Part shown: piece by piece, positions 1 to 11,460 of the stretch
Layout: each line of letters opens with the position of its first letter
How positions within the stretch are numbered: the stretch's first letter is position 1
Notes under the pieces: generated by a model
Told to the model about the DNA's origin: nothing
The model's input: the letters and a program-made list of their open reading frames with translations, nothing else
The model's database searches: none
Assembly (NCBI GenBank): GCA_004764695.1
Contig: SMSO01000031.1
Span: 804,600-868,599, forward strand
DNA from: Schizochytrium sp. TIO01
Taxonomy: Eukaryota; Sar; Bigyra; Thraustochytrida; Thraustochytriidae
Direction of reading: 5' to 3'
Length of the DNA stretch: 64,000 bases
Program-made: the position numbers and the translations under genes

Positions 1-2
1 CT

Positions 3-122
3 TCGAAAATGTTGCTTAAGGCTCACAATTTAGGAAGTGAAGAAACACCAATTAAAGCTTGCGCTTTGGAGGCCGCCAAAGACACTGGAGAGGATAGTTT
101 GAAGCGCCAGCAAGTGCTGTAG
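3..122 (+). CDS. possible 3' end of an unidentified gene entering from the left
   Basis: Frame 3 is open from the window edge to a TAG at 120-122, giving about 39 residues that end in KRQQVL. The peptide is polar and lysine/glutamate rich and I do not recognise it. The first in-frame ATG is at 9, so it could be the tail of a longer protein, a final exon or chance. An AATAAA lies downstream near 394, which would suit a transcript end. Forty open codons at a sequence edge are weak evidence, so this is tentative. Confidence 0.22.
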   Translation, partial: SKMLLKAHNLGSEETPIKACALEAAKDTGEDSLKRQQVL

Positions 123-162
123 AATCTTCTTTATTCAAGATCATACAGAATTTTGCGGGTTG

Positions 163-194
163 CCTACCTACCTACCTACCTACCTACCCACCTA
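163..194. repeat. (CCTA)n microsatellite
   Basis: About seven near-perfect CCTA units with a final CCCA interruption. A related impure CCTA/CCAA array lies at 909-955. Confidence 0.95.
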
Positions 195-463
195 CACTAC
201 ATCTCTGTGTAAGAGACAAAAAAGATTTGTCTCTGCATCCGTGCTCATAAGCAGGTAATATGCCAGTGCTAGGAGGAGAAGGAAGTTTGGGGTTGCACTT
301 GAAGGAAGGACATCATAGCAGGGATTAATGTTGCTAGGCATTATCCATTTAAGAGTATATGGAAGACTTGCTTTTTACAAACCTCTTTGTAGCAATAAAA
401 AACAAACTTCTTACTGAGCAACTAGCACAACCTGCAAGAGACTGGTGCGGCTCCAGCGCTTTC

Positions 464-483
464 TATATATATATATATATATA
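464..483. repeat. (TA)n microsatellite
   Basis: Ten alternating TA units. Confidence 0.95.
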
Positions 484-908
484 ATGATACATACGCCTTG
501 AGCCGTAGTGTCCAAGGTGCCTGGACTTGCTTCTCGCTCTTCTATTCCGAGTTCTGGAGATTACTGTTGCGCTGACCGGAGAGTCTCTCCCGCATAAGAT
601 GTTACATCTGCAGCAATACGAATCGTGGTGAAAAGAGCCTGCTGCTGCAGCTCTTGGCGACCCCACGAAACTGCACGAATGTTTCATCGCTAAGCATTCT
701 TGTTAGTTTCTCTCTCATGTTATTCTAGCACCTTTATTTCCAATCAAACAAGTGCTTAGCGTCAATTATCAATCCATCTCATGGAGATTGATCCTGGAAA
801 TGTTTCCGTTTGCCGCCCCATTTTATTCTAAACAGCGAACCCAGCCATACTTTAATTGCTGCTCCAGGGCCATAGGGCTCATAATTTTCCATTCAAGTCC
901 TGCCTGCG

Positions 909-955
909 CCTACCAACCTACCTACCAACCTACTTACCTACCTACCTACCTACCA
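909..955. repeat. imperfect (CCTA)n array
   Basis: CCTA units interspersed with CCAA and CTTA variants, the second such array within 1 kb. Confidence 0.9.
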
Positions 956-1257
956 TGCAGGCTCTCGCGTAAACCCTGGCACTACCAAATAAGGCTCCTC
1001 TCCTCTTTGAAGCGGTGCGAATCGAGGTCTCTTGCTTCCGACGCGAGAGACTCGCTGACTTTTGCTGGCGTTCGCTCGCTTCCGCACATACGCTGTTCAT
1101 CCTCGACGATGCCACGATGCCATCCATGCTGAAGCTGATGGGGACCTCCATTACATCGCTGCGGCCTTAACCAACTGTAATGCGGGAATCGACAAGAACC
1201 GCCAACGCAAGTATTCGGAAGCACAGCGATTACCTAATTCAATCTGCGTGCAGTGAG

Positions 1258-1306
1258 TGCAATGCAATGCAATGCAATATTTGCAATGCAATGCAATGCA
1301 ATGCAA
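1258..1306. repeat. (TGCAA)n pentanucleotide array
   Basis: Nine or so TGCAA units split by one TATT interruption. A pentamer is unusual among the tetranucleotide arrays that dominate this half. Confidence 0.95.
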
Positions 1307-3074
1307 CCAACAAGTCGCTCTGAGGCCCGTTCACCGCTGACTTGCGCGGCGCCGGTAGCAATCCGAAATGGGCCTCCCGCAAATTCCTCAATTCCTGGAT
1401 TCCTTCGTTCGATCGTTCGTCTCAGCCTTGAGGCGGAGATCCATCGGCAAGCGGGCCACGGAGATGGCCTGTTTGTCACCTGTTGCAATACAATCAATAT
1501 CAATCTACCATCGCAGCCCTGCGAGCGCCATGAGAACAAACGTGCGGCTTTCATTCTTGCTCGGAGGCGCTCGTTGCCCTGAATCCCTGCTCGCGTGGAA
1601 CCGACGGCGCAGTCCGGTGGCTGTGGGAGAATTTTGCAGTGATTAGTGCACTGCGGGAAAGCTTTCAATCGAAGAAATGCTGGGAGGGAGAGCTGGAAGG
1701 CCTGTGCTCAGACCGAGCGAGTCTCGGTCTACGAGCAGTCCAAGGTATACTCTAGGAGGGCATGGACGTGATGTGTTTCTCGTGTTGTCTGTGGTTCGCG
1801 ATGGAACTTGGCTTTGGATGGAAAGAGCAGTTATTTTCAGGCTATGTATTTACTTATTTATTTATTGACTATGGTAGGTAAGTTAATAGAGGTGATGAAA
1901 CTTGATGTGCGTGTGTGTGATGGTAAAAGAGGATCTGCCCTTTTGGCCCGTTTCGTGTCGTTTTTCTCTTTTTTAATAAATTGAAATTGAAATTGAAATT
2001 GATTTTTATTTTTGAAGACACAAATAAGATATTTAAACAAACTATTTAATTTCCGGTGAAAAAAAAAAAAAAGAAAAGAAAAAAGAAGAGAGGCCGTATT
2101 TTATTTTAAGACGTCTCCACAATTGAACACTGTAGAATGTAAAATATGTCTTATAATTTAAAAATAATATGAAAGTTTTCTTTTCTTTTCTTTCTCATAA
2201 ATGATCCGAAAGTACAAAAATAAAAACAAAATAGAAAAGAAAAATACGCGTTATTTAAAAGAAAGCATGCAGGCTGTATTTTATTCCTATATACTAAAAA
2301 AAAAAAAACTACGCATAAACTACAACTAAGGCTAAAACAAGGCATAACAAGAAAAATATGTTTCGAGGAAACTAAAGGTAAATTCTTTATATTCTAATTT
2401 AAAGAAAGGAAAACAAAGAAAGAGAGAGTAGTAAACAGAAACGGGCTTGGAAGAACGAAAGAAAGCCTGAGACACTAGGAATCTATCGATCTATCCATCC
2501 ACCCATATATCCCATTATCAAAGCCAACGGCGGCGCCAATGAAGTTTCTATCATTGGCAATGTATCGTAGTTTCCCCAACGCGTTCTAACCGACGCATCG
2601 CAATCAATGAATCAATCTAGTAGAGAACCACTTGATAGAAGGAACAGCGGCGCATCAATCCATCCTCCATCCTCTCCGTTTCCCAAGCAGTAGACCACTC
2701 CAAACAGCAGCAGCTTTCATTAGTTAATTCGTAAACTAGTTAATTCGTAATCTCTTTGCGGTCCCTTCGAAAGCGGTCTTCGCCGCTGAGTAGAGCGATG
2801 AGTAGACAACCACGCCCAGACGCCAAATGTGGTTATCTATCTATCTAAATTTATCTATCGTCATCAACTTACAGCCGCTCCTCTCCAACTCAAATCTCGC
2901 TGGACAAACGAAGAGATGGGCCACCATGGTCCAAACTAAGTCGGTGCTAAGCTTGTTCCTTATCATTTGCCTTCCTAAGCAGACACCGCGTTCTCTCAAA
3001 GCCGCTCAAAGGGCTTACGCAGAAGAGAACGCGAAGAACTTCAAGAACCCGGTCGATTGCTTGCTGCGCCACGC

Positions 3075-3134
3075 GAGTATCGTCTCGTCTCGTCGTCCAG
3101 TATAGTCTCGTCTCGTCGAGTATAGTCTCGACTC
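3075..3134. repeat. imperfect GTCTC/GAGTAT tandem repeat
   Basis: Three copies of a unit containing GAGTAT or AGTATA followed by GTCTCGTCTCG-type sequence. Copies differ by a few bases. Confidence 0.8.
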
Positions 3135-3777
3135 GCTGGCCGTCGGTCTGTCTGCGGCAGCCAATCAATCATTTCGTGCAGCGCACGGAAGGCTCCCAAG
3201 ATTCCGGCCGTTGCAGCCTCGACGGCCTTTGTGACTCGAACGAATGGACACGCGATGGAGGGTCGTTTTCGCAAGCAAGCTGATGGAGCGACTGCGAGCG
3301 ATTGAACAAATGAAGCGCGCAAGCGACTAAGTTAGCTTATTGCATGAGCAGTAGTCAGGTCTGCCATCGATCGGCATCTCCTGCTGCGTCTTCCTCGTAA
3401 GAAAGCACCTCGCGAAGAAGCCCTCCTCCTCCTCAGAAGACGGCGCTAAGGCCCATCTCGTGCACATGATGCCCGCCTTTGGTCCATGAACGTTCGTTCG
3501 TTGGTTTATTTGTTGGTTTGTGCAGGGCAGCAGAATTATTTGCGGAGTAGAGTGAGAAACCTCAGGCACGACACGACGCCTTGTCGCTTGAGTGCCTTCT
3601 GCTGCTGCAGCTGTAATTCCAGTCATTCATTCTTGATCGAATTGCAGTGGGCCACGTCGCAGTCGTCGTTCGTTCGATGGAAATAAATGCCCAGGCTGGC
3701 AGGCAGCTTGCTCTGCGACAGTGGCGCCGCTTGGAGGCTGGCGGCCGCCTGCCAGTGAGGCCCGAGGCAAAATTCCG

Positions 3778-3869
3778 CATTCATTCATTCATTCATTCAT
3801 TCATTCATTCATTCATTCATTCATTCATTCATTCATTCATTCATTCATTCATTCATTCATTCATTCATT
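3778..3869. repeat. (ATTC)n microsatellite, about 23 units
   Basis: A perfect ATTC array of about 92 bases. It is open in all three forward frames and translates as a repeating Phe-Ile-His-Ser peptide, so open frames across it are artefacts. It is followed by degenerate ATTGA/ATTGAA repeats to about 3950. Confidence 0.98.
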
Positions 3870-4756
3870 GATATTGACATTGAAATTGAAGTTGATTGAT
3901 TGATTGGTTCACTAATTCATTGACATTGAAATTGATTGATTGATTCATTCCTTCAGTCCTAGTAAATGTGGAGGTAATGCGCTGTGCTCGAAGGAACGGA
4001 GACTCGCTAGCTATTAATAACAAATTCGTTCGAGTTGTTAGGAATCACACCTGTGATCTGTCTGTTACGTGCGGCCGGCCGTTGTCGAGGCACGGAGGAG
4101 GTCCCAGGATCCGGCGACAAGCCGGCCGTGGCGCTGTGGATGGAACAAGTCTCCTCGAGTTTGTGGAGAGCCTTGCCATCATGCGGAATGCCGAGCATTT
4201 TTCGCAGAGCCACCCGCGCTCCTTTGCTCAGCCGTGGCAGAAAGATGCCTTGTACCAGGAAGGCGCTCCGAGACACATCAAGACATTCATTCATTCATTC
4301 ATCATTCATCGCCGCCACGTACATGTCCACAGGTCAACCTGCAAATTGCGCAAAATCAACACAGTGCAGCGAGACCTTGCCTTCTTGCTGAGCCCTCGAA
4401 TCTGCGTTGACGCTGCTGCTGTTCCTCATGAAGGAGGCCGCTGCTGATGCGGAATTCGGCCCAGCTCGAAGTCCTCTTCGAAGAGAACAAAATTCCGCAA
4501 TTCTGGCCGTGAGATCGCGCGCATTTCTTCAGGAGTATAAACACCCCAATTACAGCGACACCATTATCTCATCGTGCGCAAACCACGGCAGTCATGGGAG
4601 CCCAAGGAGTCAAATAATGACAGCAGCGCCGAGAAGGGCGAAGAGGAGGTTTTCCACTAAGAGTTAACCAAAACTTGGCTTGTAAATCTTCAAGTTCTTC
4701 TAGCCGGCAGACCGACCAACACGGCACGCTGAAGAAACCTTGAAAGAAGTCTACGC

Positions 4757-4824
4757 ACTGACTGATTGACTGACTGACTGACCGACCGACTGACTGCCTG
4801 ACCGACAGACTGACAGACTGACTG
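4757..4824. repeat. (GACT/GACC)n tetranucleotide array
   Basis: Imperfect run of GACT, GACC and GACA units. Confidence 0.9.
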
Positions 4825-5602
4825 GGACGCAGAACCGCCTTGGAGTTAGTTCAAGCTTACTTATTAGTCAGATCAATCAACCGGAGCGAGGTTGAATGGC
4901 TCGTCTGAAATGCCCCAACTTGAAAGGTAACGAACTTACATTCAACGGCAGAGCCTGAATCATAATAGACATGCCTGGTAATTGTAAATTAAAAAATACT
5001 ACGGCATGGTAGGCACCATTATGCCGCGGTACTTGCCTTGGAAAGCAAGCGTCCAGCAAAGAAAGGTAATACGTACAGGCGAATTAGTCAGTTCTCTGAT
5101 GAGGCGAACAATGTTTTGTCAAGAATAAAACATATTCTTACTTCTACATAGTGCAGCAGGTACCTTACCTACCTATATATATAAAGCTAGTTGTCATGTT
5201 AAGTAGAGTACTATTGGTTCTAATAGCGAAAGAATCGTCAAACACTTAAGAAAAAGAAGAAATTAAAACGAAGAAGTGTGCTTCCGCTCGCTGCTGTGTT
5301 TTGGTCGATCACCGTTGTTCATCACGACAGCTACTTAGTGCGCGGTTAGGAACTTCCATAGTAGTAGTGTTGGAGAGAAAGTAAAAAAAATCGAATCAGA
5401 GATCGAAATTTCGAAAGAAAAGGATCTTTGAGATTCGTGGATCCGAGAGATTCTTCGAGTTCTTGCGGAGAAAGAGACTCGAGGTTAAAGCAAGCAAGAG
5501 AGAAGTTACTTCCTCGCCAACCGACAAGCGATCATCGCCCCTTGTAAGTGCCGCAGAAGAACTCGAACGCGAGATGATCGATCAGCTCTTGGCTTGAAAG
5601 CA

Positions 5603-5663
5603 TACATTACATTGTATTACATTACATTGTATTACATTACATTGTATTACATTACGTTGCATT
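5603..5663. repeat. 15-bp tandem repeat
   Basis: Three and a half copies of a 15-mer made of ATTAC-ATTAC-ATTGT. The last copy is degenerate. Confidence 0.9.
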
Positions 5664-7382
5664 CTTCGCGTTCTTTGTTATACATGGGATGGAATGGAGC
5701 ATATCACTAGTACAGTCAGTGAAGGGCAAGGCCGCCAGCAAGCACTTGGCAGCAGGGGGACTTGAGGCGCCCTCCACAATGATCATCGCGATGCTCATAG
5801 TTTCGTAGAGTTGAATGTGCAGAACTCGTAACGAACCAAGCGGGCGGACAGGTGCGGCTCCTGTTTGGCTTTCGAGAGGAAGAAGATTTAGAAAACCCAT
5901 CGTTCCTCCATTCCCAATGACGTGGCCAAGGCACATGATGTGCGTTCATAAAGGGGAATATGATTGCGCTCCTTTCTTCTATGAGAGACAGAGGTTTATA
6001 CAGGAAAGCTCTTATCGCTAGGTACCTCAGCCATCGCGCTCGCCTTCCTTCTCTCCGCTTTAGCGGCCGCTTGGTCAGAGAGGTAGGCCAAAGACAGGTA
6101 GAAAGAATCAAGCTGCTAGGCTGTTTGGTTGAGTTACATACAAGGGTTTAATGTTATGATATAAGCGTTAGTATGGTGACAAGAGAATGTGTTTGTATAT
6201 GAATTCGTTTGTTTGCTTATTTGTTTATTTGTTTATTCATTGATTGATAACCTGTCTACCTACCTAGCTTTGGTTTGCAGTGTGGCTACAACATAAATAG
6301 AGAACTTGAGGTTCAACGTTTGTGTTTTCTTCCATCTGTATGCAGAGTGTGCTCGCTCTTCTGACGCAGAGCACCAGTGAATCACGCCATCCTAAAGTTT
6401 GGGTGGCTGAGAGGTCATTGCATCTTCGATTCACTCTTTGCTGGCTCGCAAGGCTTCCCCATCAGAGCTTCGACTGCTTCTTTCGGGTTGAAGGAGCTCA
6501 AGTTGGAGGGGAACTAATGACTTCTATTCCTCTTCCTCTCTTAATTTGGCAGCAGTGCCGTCATGACTTTGAAAAAGAATGTTTTATGAGTCAGTCAAAA
6601 AAGGAAATAGAAGAGAAAAAATAGTAATCTCAAAGGGTTTCTGACAGGGTTATTCTTTAGTTTAACAGGTTCATAAATAGAGAATTTTATCGCGATGTGG
6701 AAGAGAAACAACTTTTTCGTCTATTCTTTCAAAAGTGAGGGGGCTACCTACTAGCAGTAGCTCGCAACGGGAATCAGACGGACCTATAAAAAATAAATCG
6801 TTATTGCTCATTTTCTCCTCAGTACGATGCAACGAAGTCGGCCAACCATGCTCCAAAGTTGAGGTTCCTGCAGCACTTACTTGAAGGTTTAACTTTGAAT
6901 AAACAGAATGAAAAAGAAAAGAGAAGATAAGTTGTGGTATATTCTCTTTTTTTATTCATAAACCAGTGCAAGGTTGGTCGAATTTACTCGATGAACAACC
7001 GGGAACACGAAATTACTCCAGTTTTCTTTCCGAAAAAAAGACGCACAATATTTAAACCCAAACTCATCCGTAAAAGCATTTGATTTCTTACATCTGCAAA
7101 AAAAAACAGAGTACCGAGTAATTTGGGATTCAAAAAATAAAATTTGAGCTATCCTTTATCATGTTTTTATTATCCCCAACAAAGACAAATCGAGCCTGGT
7201 GTAAGTGTGCACATCAAGCACGTCCTCGATTCAAAACTGTTGAAGAACTTTAGTTCTTGTTGAGGCATGTGCAGAGACACTTCGGGAATTGTAACATACT
7301 TCTCAAGATGAAATTAACTTGAGAATGTTCTTGTTTTACTCGAAGGATTGGAAAAAGCAATGATCATTAGGTGATTGTTCTT

Positions 7383-7844
7383 ATGGGTAACGAAGAAACA
7401 AAGCCTAGATTGTTTGGTGAGTTTATCTATAAGTTTCCTGAGCAAATTGAACATTACAGATGAGGTAATTTTTCATAAATTATGTATTAGATCCCCATAA
7501 CTTGATAATTTTTCCAGCATAAATATGCTTTCAAGGTATGCATAATGTTCTTTAATTTATTTATGAAATTTGAGTTACAATATGGTGAATGATTTCATGT
7601 ATGATGAATAATCAATCATAGTTTTTTTTTCATAATTTCATATTTAAGAGTTTACTCGACGATAAAAATGAAATGATGATTTCTGAGATGCATTCGAGTT
7701 CTTGTCTTCAGATAGTTCAACGACTCGCGGTTTATAAAATTAAGCATGATTTGAACAAAGATTTATTAGTGAAGCTGCTAGAATTCTATGCCACCCAATG
7801 TGCAGATGGATTTCTTTATGAAAGAAATTTTAAGCATGAGGGAG
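7383..7844 (+). CDS. candidate intron-rich gene fragment with very short exons (speculative)
   Basis: Four segments can be joined through GT-AG sites in one frame: 7383-7416 (ATG, donor GTGAGT), 7460-7464 (five bases), 7518-7535 (18 bases between a TTTTTCCAG acceptor and a GTATGC donor) and 7649-7844 (T-rich tract then TTTAAG acceptor, donor GTACAC). The last segment reads 65 codons and looks like ordinary protein, with stretches such as KDLLVKLLEFYATQCADGF. The proposed introns are AT-rich, as introns often are. I recognise no family. The five-base exon is a weak point. AT-rich DNA can give protein-like translations by chance, and in-frame stops appear downstream, so this could also be a relic or coincidence. 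Confidence 0.2.
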
Positions 7845-10752
7845 GTACACGTACACACTATTTGCGAAAAGTGGTCTGAAATGCGAATTATGATGAAATT
7901 TCTATGCCTTTATGATGAAGGTGTGTGTTTGTTTGTTTGTTTGTTTAGGCTGTGTTTTCGTGAATTGTACAAGTTAGAGAGAAACTTCTTAGCAATCACT
8001 CCGAAATTGTTGCTGACTGACATATTTTAGATGATACAGAAGTCTATCCTGTGTTTTCTTATTTATGGGGTGTGTGTAGAACTTTCTCACTGGCCGAGAA
8101 TCCAATGTGATGATCCAAAGCCAGATTTATTCATTAAGAAAGAATCATCATTTCTGTAAGAATATGCTTAATGCGAAAGTCACCTAGTGAGCTAGTTATC
8201 TAGCTACGCGTTACTCTAAAAACGAATGGTCGTCGATACTTTGCGAGCAACGTCGATTGAAGAATGTTGCTCGGCCGGTGCGACGTCAACCTAGAAAGGG
8301 GGGGAGAAATATCCGAAAGAGAGCAGGCGATCCTCAGCTGGTATCTTCACAGAACGTGCCATGCCCAACTCCCCCCCACGATGGTAGTAGAGGTAACGTA
8401 ATGTGGACATAGGTACCTACCTACTTTTACCTGGTGTTTCACGTTGATTGGACTCGGACTCAATACCAATGCTGTGCTTAGGACGCCCTCCTCAAGACCA
8501 TGAAACCAATCTCATTCTATCCGTACTCCTACGGTTATTGCTGGTGCGTGCTTTAGTAGGTACCAGGCATGGGATTGAAGCACGAAAGTATTATAAACCA
8601 ATAAGCCAAGTGGTCCAGCTCAGGACAGATGATTTTTACCTAAGCAGTCTATTTCGGCAAATCTTGGCTTTGGCGGTGCTGAGATTTCATCCCAACGTCA
8701 GTCAGCTCGAACAGCAACTTGAGCGGACTTGAGCTTGAAGAAGGTACCCCTCCCTCTTCATCTCATATTTATTCAGGCATTTACCCATTAGTAGAGAATC
8801 AGGAGACAGCTCTCAGTGTCTCTGTGTTTTCTCTCTCGTTTCTTCTCATGAAGTGCCGCATAGAGCGTGCTAGTCGACTGCTACCAACGCCGCTGTTCTT
8901 CCCTCTTTCCACGGAAAGAAGCGAGGAATACCTGAAATGAAATGAAAAACGTGGCTCGAAAGCCCTCATAATCTAGCCCGAAGCCGATGCACCGCCGATT
9001 TATTTTGAACCAGCTGCGAGGAGCCCCCCTCCACTGTTTCCAGTGGACGCGAGTTGCGTCCCCCCCCCCCTCCGTCCGCAGACAGGCCCGTTTTTGCTGT
9101 AGAAAGAAAGTACAAAGTCACAGTCTTTTTAATTTTTTCTGCGTTACTTATTTTATTCATTCATCTAAAAATAAAGTAGCTAGCTAGTACCTCTACTTAC
9201 TAGTCGAATAGGTATGGTATGTACCCTTTTCCAAAAAAGAAAAGAAAGAAGAAGAGAATATTAAAAAAGTATAATTAAAACCTAAAGCACAACGAAAAAT
9301 GAAAATTGCATAGAGCTGTGCCTATCCATAGCTATTAATTCGTACGGCTGAGCTTACATTAGCAAGGCCTAAGCACTCGCTAGGCACCCTGAAAGAAAGG
9401 AGGTCTTTGTTACAGTTTTATAAAGTTGACGGCACAAGTTGACGTCACTCTTGAGAGCAGTCAAATCTTGGGCTGCATTTGTAGGTCCCTTGCATCATCC
9501 GTGGCCTTGACCGAAGCAAGCAAGCAAGTTCTGGCGAGCTTTCCAACCGATCTCTCCGCACTTGAAGAAGGGAAAGTCGAAACCACTCTTGCGGCATCTG
9601 GCGATGGATGCCACTCCTCTTGGTGGAGGAGCAGCCTTCACTAGATGCTCGCACGAAGATGCGAGCAACCTGTACTACCAAGTGAGAAGGTCTCGGCCAG
9701 CCTCGAATGAAAATGAATGAATAGATGAATGAATGAATGAATGATGATTGAAAGAAACTGAGAGGCATTCGTTCTTCGTCCATCACACCCGTTCTCTCGC
9801 CACTAGGCACCATGCATGCATTGTGCAGGATTTGCGAGGGCCCAAATCTTCAGAAGACATCGCGGGAGCGCTGCATCTCGGCCGGGGCCTGCTCGCGAGC
9901 TGCTCTCACAACTTGTGCTGCCGGCCCTGATGAATGTCAGCTTTGCTGCGCCGTAAGTCGAAGCTCCGTTGGGCCTGAGGCGTAAGCCTTGCGGAGGCAT
10001 TCTCGCCGTCAACTCTGGAGGAAATGGCTTGAGCCTGACTGGCGCTGCAGCAATGAAACGAATGTAGAGATTCATTCGCAGCCTCAGCGATCGAGGGAAG
10101 ATTGATTACCTTGAAGTTGCCCAGAACGTGTTCCGCCAGTCCATCGATTAGTCCATGAATTGATTAGAGCACGAGAGAACTGCAGCTAGTCTGTGTTGAG
10201 ACGTGTGCGCGCACGAGGCGTGCTTATTAACTGAGAACTAGGTGTGCACGAGCAAGCACGCGCTCGAGCTGGAGCTGTCAGGTCAGGGACCACGATGAGA
10301 ACGAGCGGCCGCGCGTGTATCGTTATAAACATGTCTTCGATCGCCAGTACCTACTGCTTGAAGTTGTCAAAGCCTCCAGCGCTTGGGCTTTGGCAGAATA
10401 GAAACTATGAAGGAAGGAAGATTGCCGTCCTGTTGAACTTTCGGCCATGGGTAGGTAGGTAGTCTAGTAAGCAGTTTCAATCGCATCTCGTGAAGAATCA
10501 CAGGAAAAGTACTGTTCCTAAAAACTTAATCCGAGCAAATTTTGATCACGCTCGTTCTAAATTGAGTAAAACTTGCGATAGAGAAGAAAGGCCAGTAGGT
10601 GCTTACTTGAAATTTTATAATTTACTCGTCTCAACTGCCTCATACTTGCTCCATGGTTAGCTTCGCTTTCATGCATTCTAGAGATTCGAACTTGATATCT
10701 TTCGTATGATTTTACAAATTGCTGCGACAATCTTCTTGGTGAAGTTGTACAG
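7845..10752. other. gene-poor stretch with possible exon relics
   Basis: No supported gene. It contains a (GTTT)n run at 7926-7946, a frame from 7971 to 8157 that is coding-like apart from one TAG at 8028-8030, a (GAAT)n run at 9705-9744 and an AT-rich, A-rich patch near 9.23-9.31 kb. Open frames near 8448-8732 and 9426-9813 are not recognisable and begin at non-ATG codons or cross repeats. Confidence 0.55.
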
Positions 10753-10986
10753 GAATTCGAAATGGATGATTCTCGGCACCGGGTTCTTCATAGCAATCGT
10801 TTCATAATGCTTCTGACGGAATTGGAGCAGCAAAAAGAAAAGGAAATCTTTGATGATAATGCTGCTGACTCGGCCATAGAGATAATAAAAAGATCAGGAT
10901 CCATCTGCCATCTTTTATTTCCTGCTGAAGTTTGTCTTGTTTCGCAGGTGCAGTCTGGCATCAAGAAAAACGAGACTGCTTCTATA
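10753..10986 (+). CDS. candidate internal or first exon, unrecognised (speculative)
   Basis: An open frame with an ATG at 10762-10764 in the context CGAAATGG runs without a stop to a GTAAGA donor-like site at 10987. A possible AG acceptor lies at 10751-10752. The translation is mixed-charge and helix-like (for example LLTELEQQKEKEIFDD and SAIEIIKRSG), unlike the repeat-derived frames around it. An alternative donor (CAG/GTGCAG) is at about 10948. No family is recognised and no partner exon was confirmed, so this may be an exon of an intron-rich gene or chance. Confidence 0.18.
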
Positions 10987-11412
10987 GTAAGATTCATGTT
11001 CCACGCCTTTCCTCAACCTTGTCATATGGTCTGCGGCGGCCGCAGTTTACAAAACGTAACAAGAAGAAGCCTGAAGTCCCCTTGCCTTTTTGCTAGTGCT
11101 ACCAAACGTAGGTTCTAATAATAGAGCAGAACCCTTCATATCCTATAGCACATCGTAATGATTATCTTACACCAACTTTTTAAAAATTCAATCTTCTCCA
11201 TAGTAAGTTTTTCATTCTACAGGAAGTTCTCGCCTCCAAAAATAAACAGGTAGGTACGCTTTCTAAAATTTTCACGCTGTGTATTAAAAATACATTAAGA
11301 AAAACACAACTCTACAAAAATAAAAATGTTTTTTAAATTGAAAAACTATTTTAAATTGAATACACTTTTTTCTTTGCATATTTAATTTATTTTTGAAAAC
11401 GAAACAGAAATA

Positions 11413-11460
11413 AATAAAATACGCTCAGGATGTATTTTTAATTTTAATATTAAAATACAT
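11413..11460. repeat. AATAAAATAC inverted motif cluster
   Basis: AATAAAATAC at 11413-11422 is followed after nine bases by GTATTTTT (11431), then by a second AAAATACAT ending at 11460. ATGTATTTT and AAAATACAT (11430-11460) form nine-base arms of a hairpin. Another copy, GTATTTTATT, sits at 11713-11722. It could be a bidirectional poly(A)/termination element; no transcript evidence is available. Confidence 0.6.

Larger units (their letters stand above)
123..7382. other. gene-poor stretch, no supported protein gene
   Basis: No recognisable coding sequence. The longest open frames are short, start at TTG/GTG or run through ATTC and CCTA microsatellites. It holds simple-repeat arrays (listed separately), an AT-rich island at about 1.97-2.45 kb with AATAAAATAC motifs, and another AT-rich stretch from about 6.9 kb. 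A short region at 6823-6930 follows a good polypyrimidine-AG acceptor and looks mildly coding-like (see findings). No tRNA, rRNA or transposase signature was seen by eye. Confidence 0.6.

Noticed and set aside
2926-3105. ATG in ACCATGG context with a hydrophobic start, possible small secreted protein
   Set aside because: Only 59 codons, runs into a GTCTC repeat, no cleavage site or homologue recognised.
3647-3903. Open frames with repeated Phe-Ile-His-Ser
   Set aside because: Direct translation of the (ATTC)n array, which has no stops in that direction.
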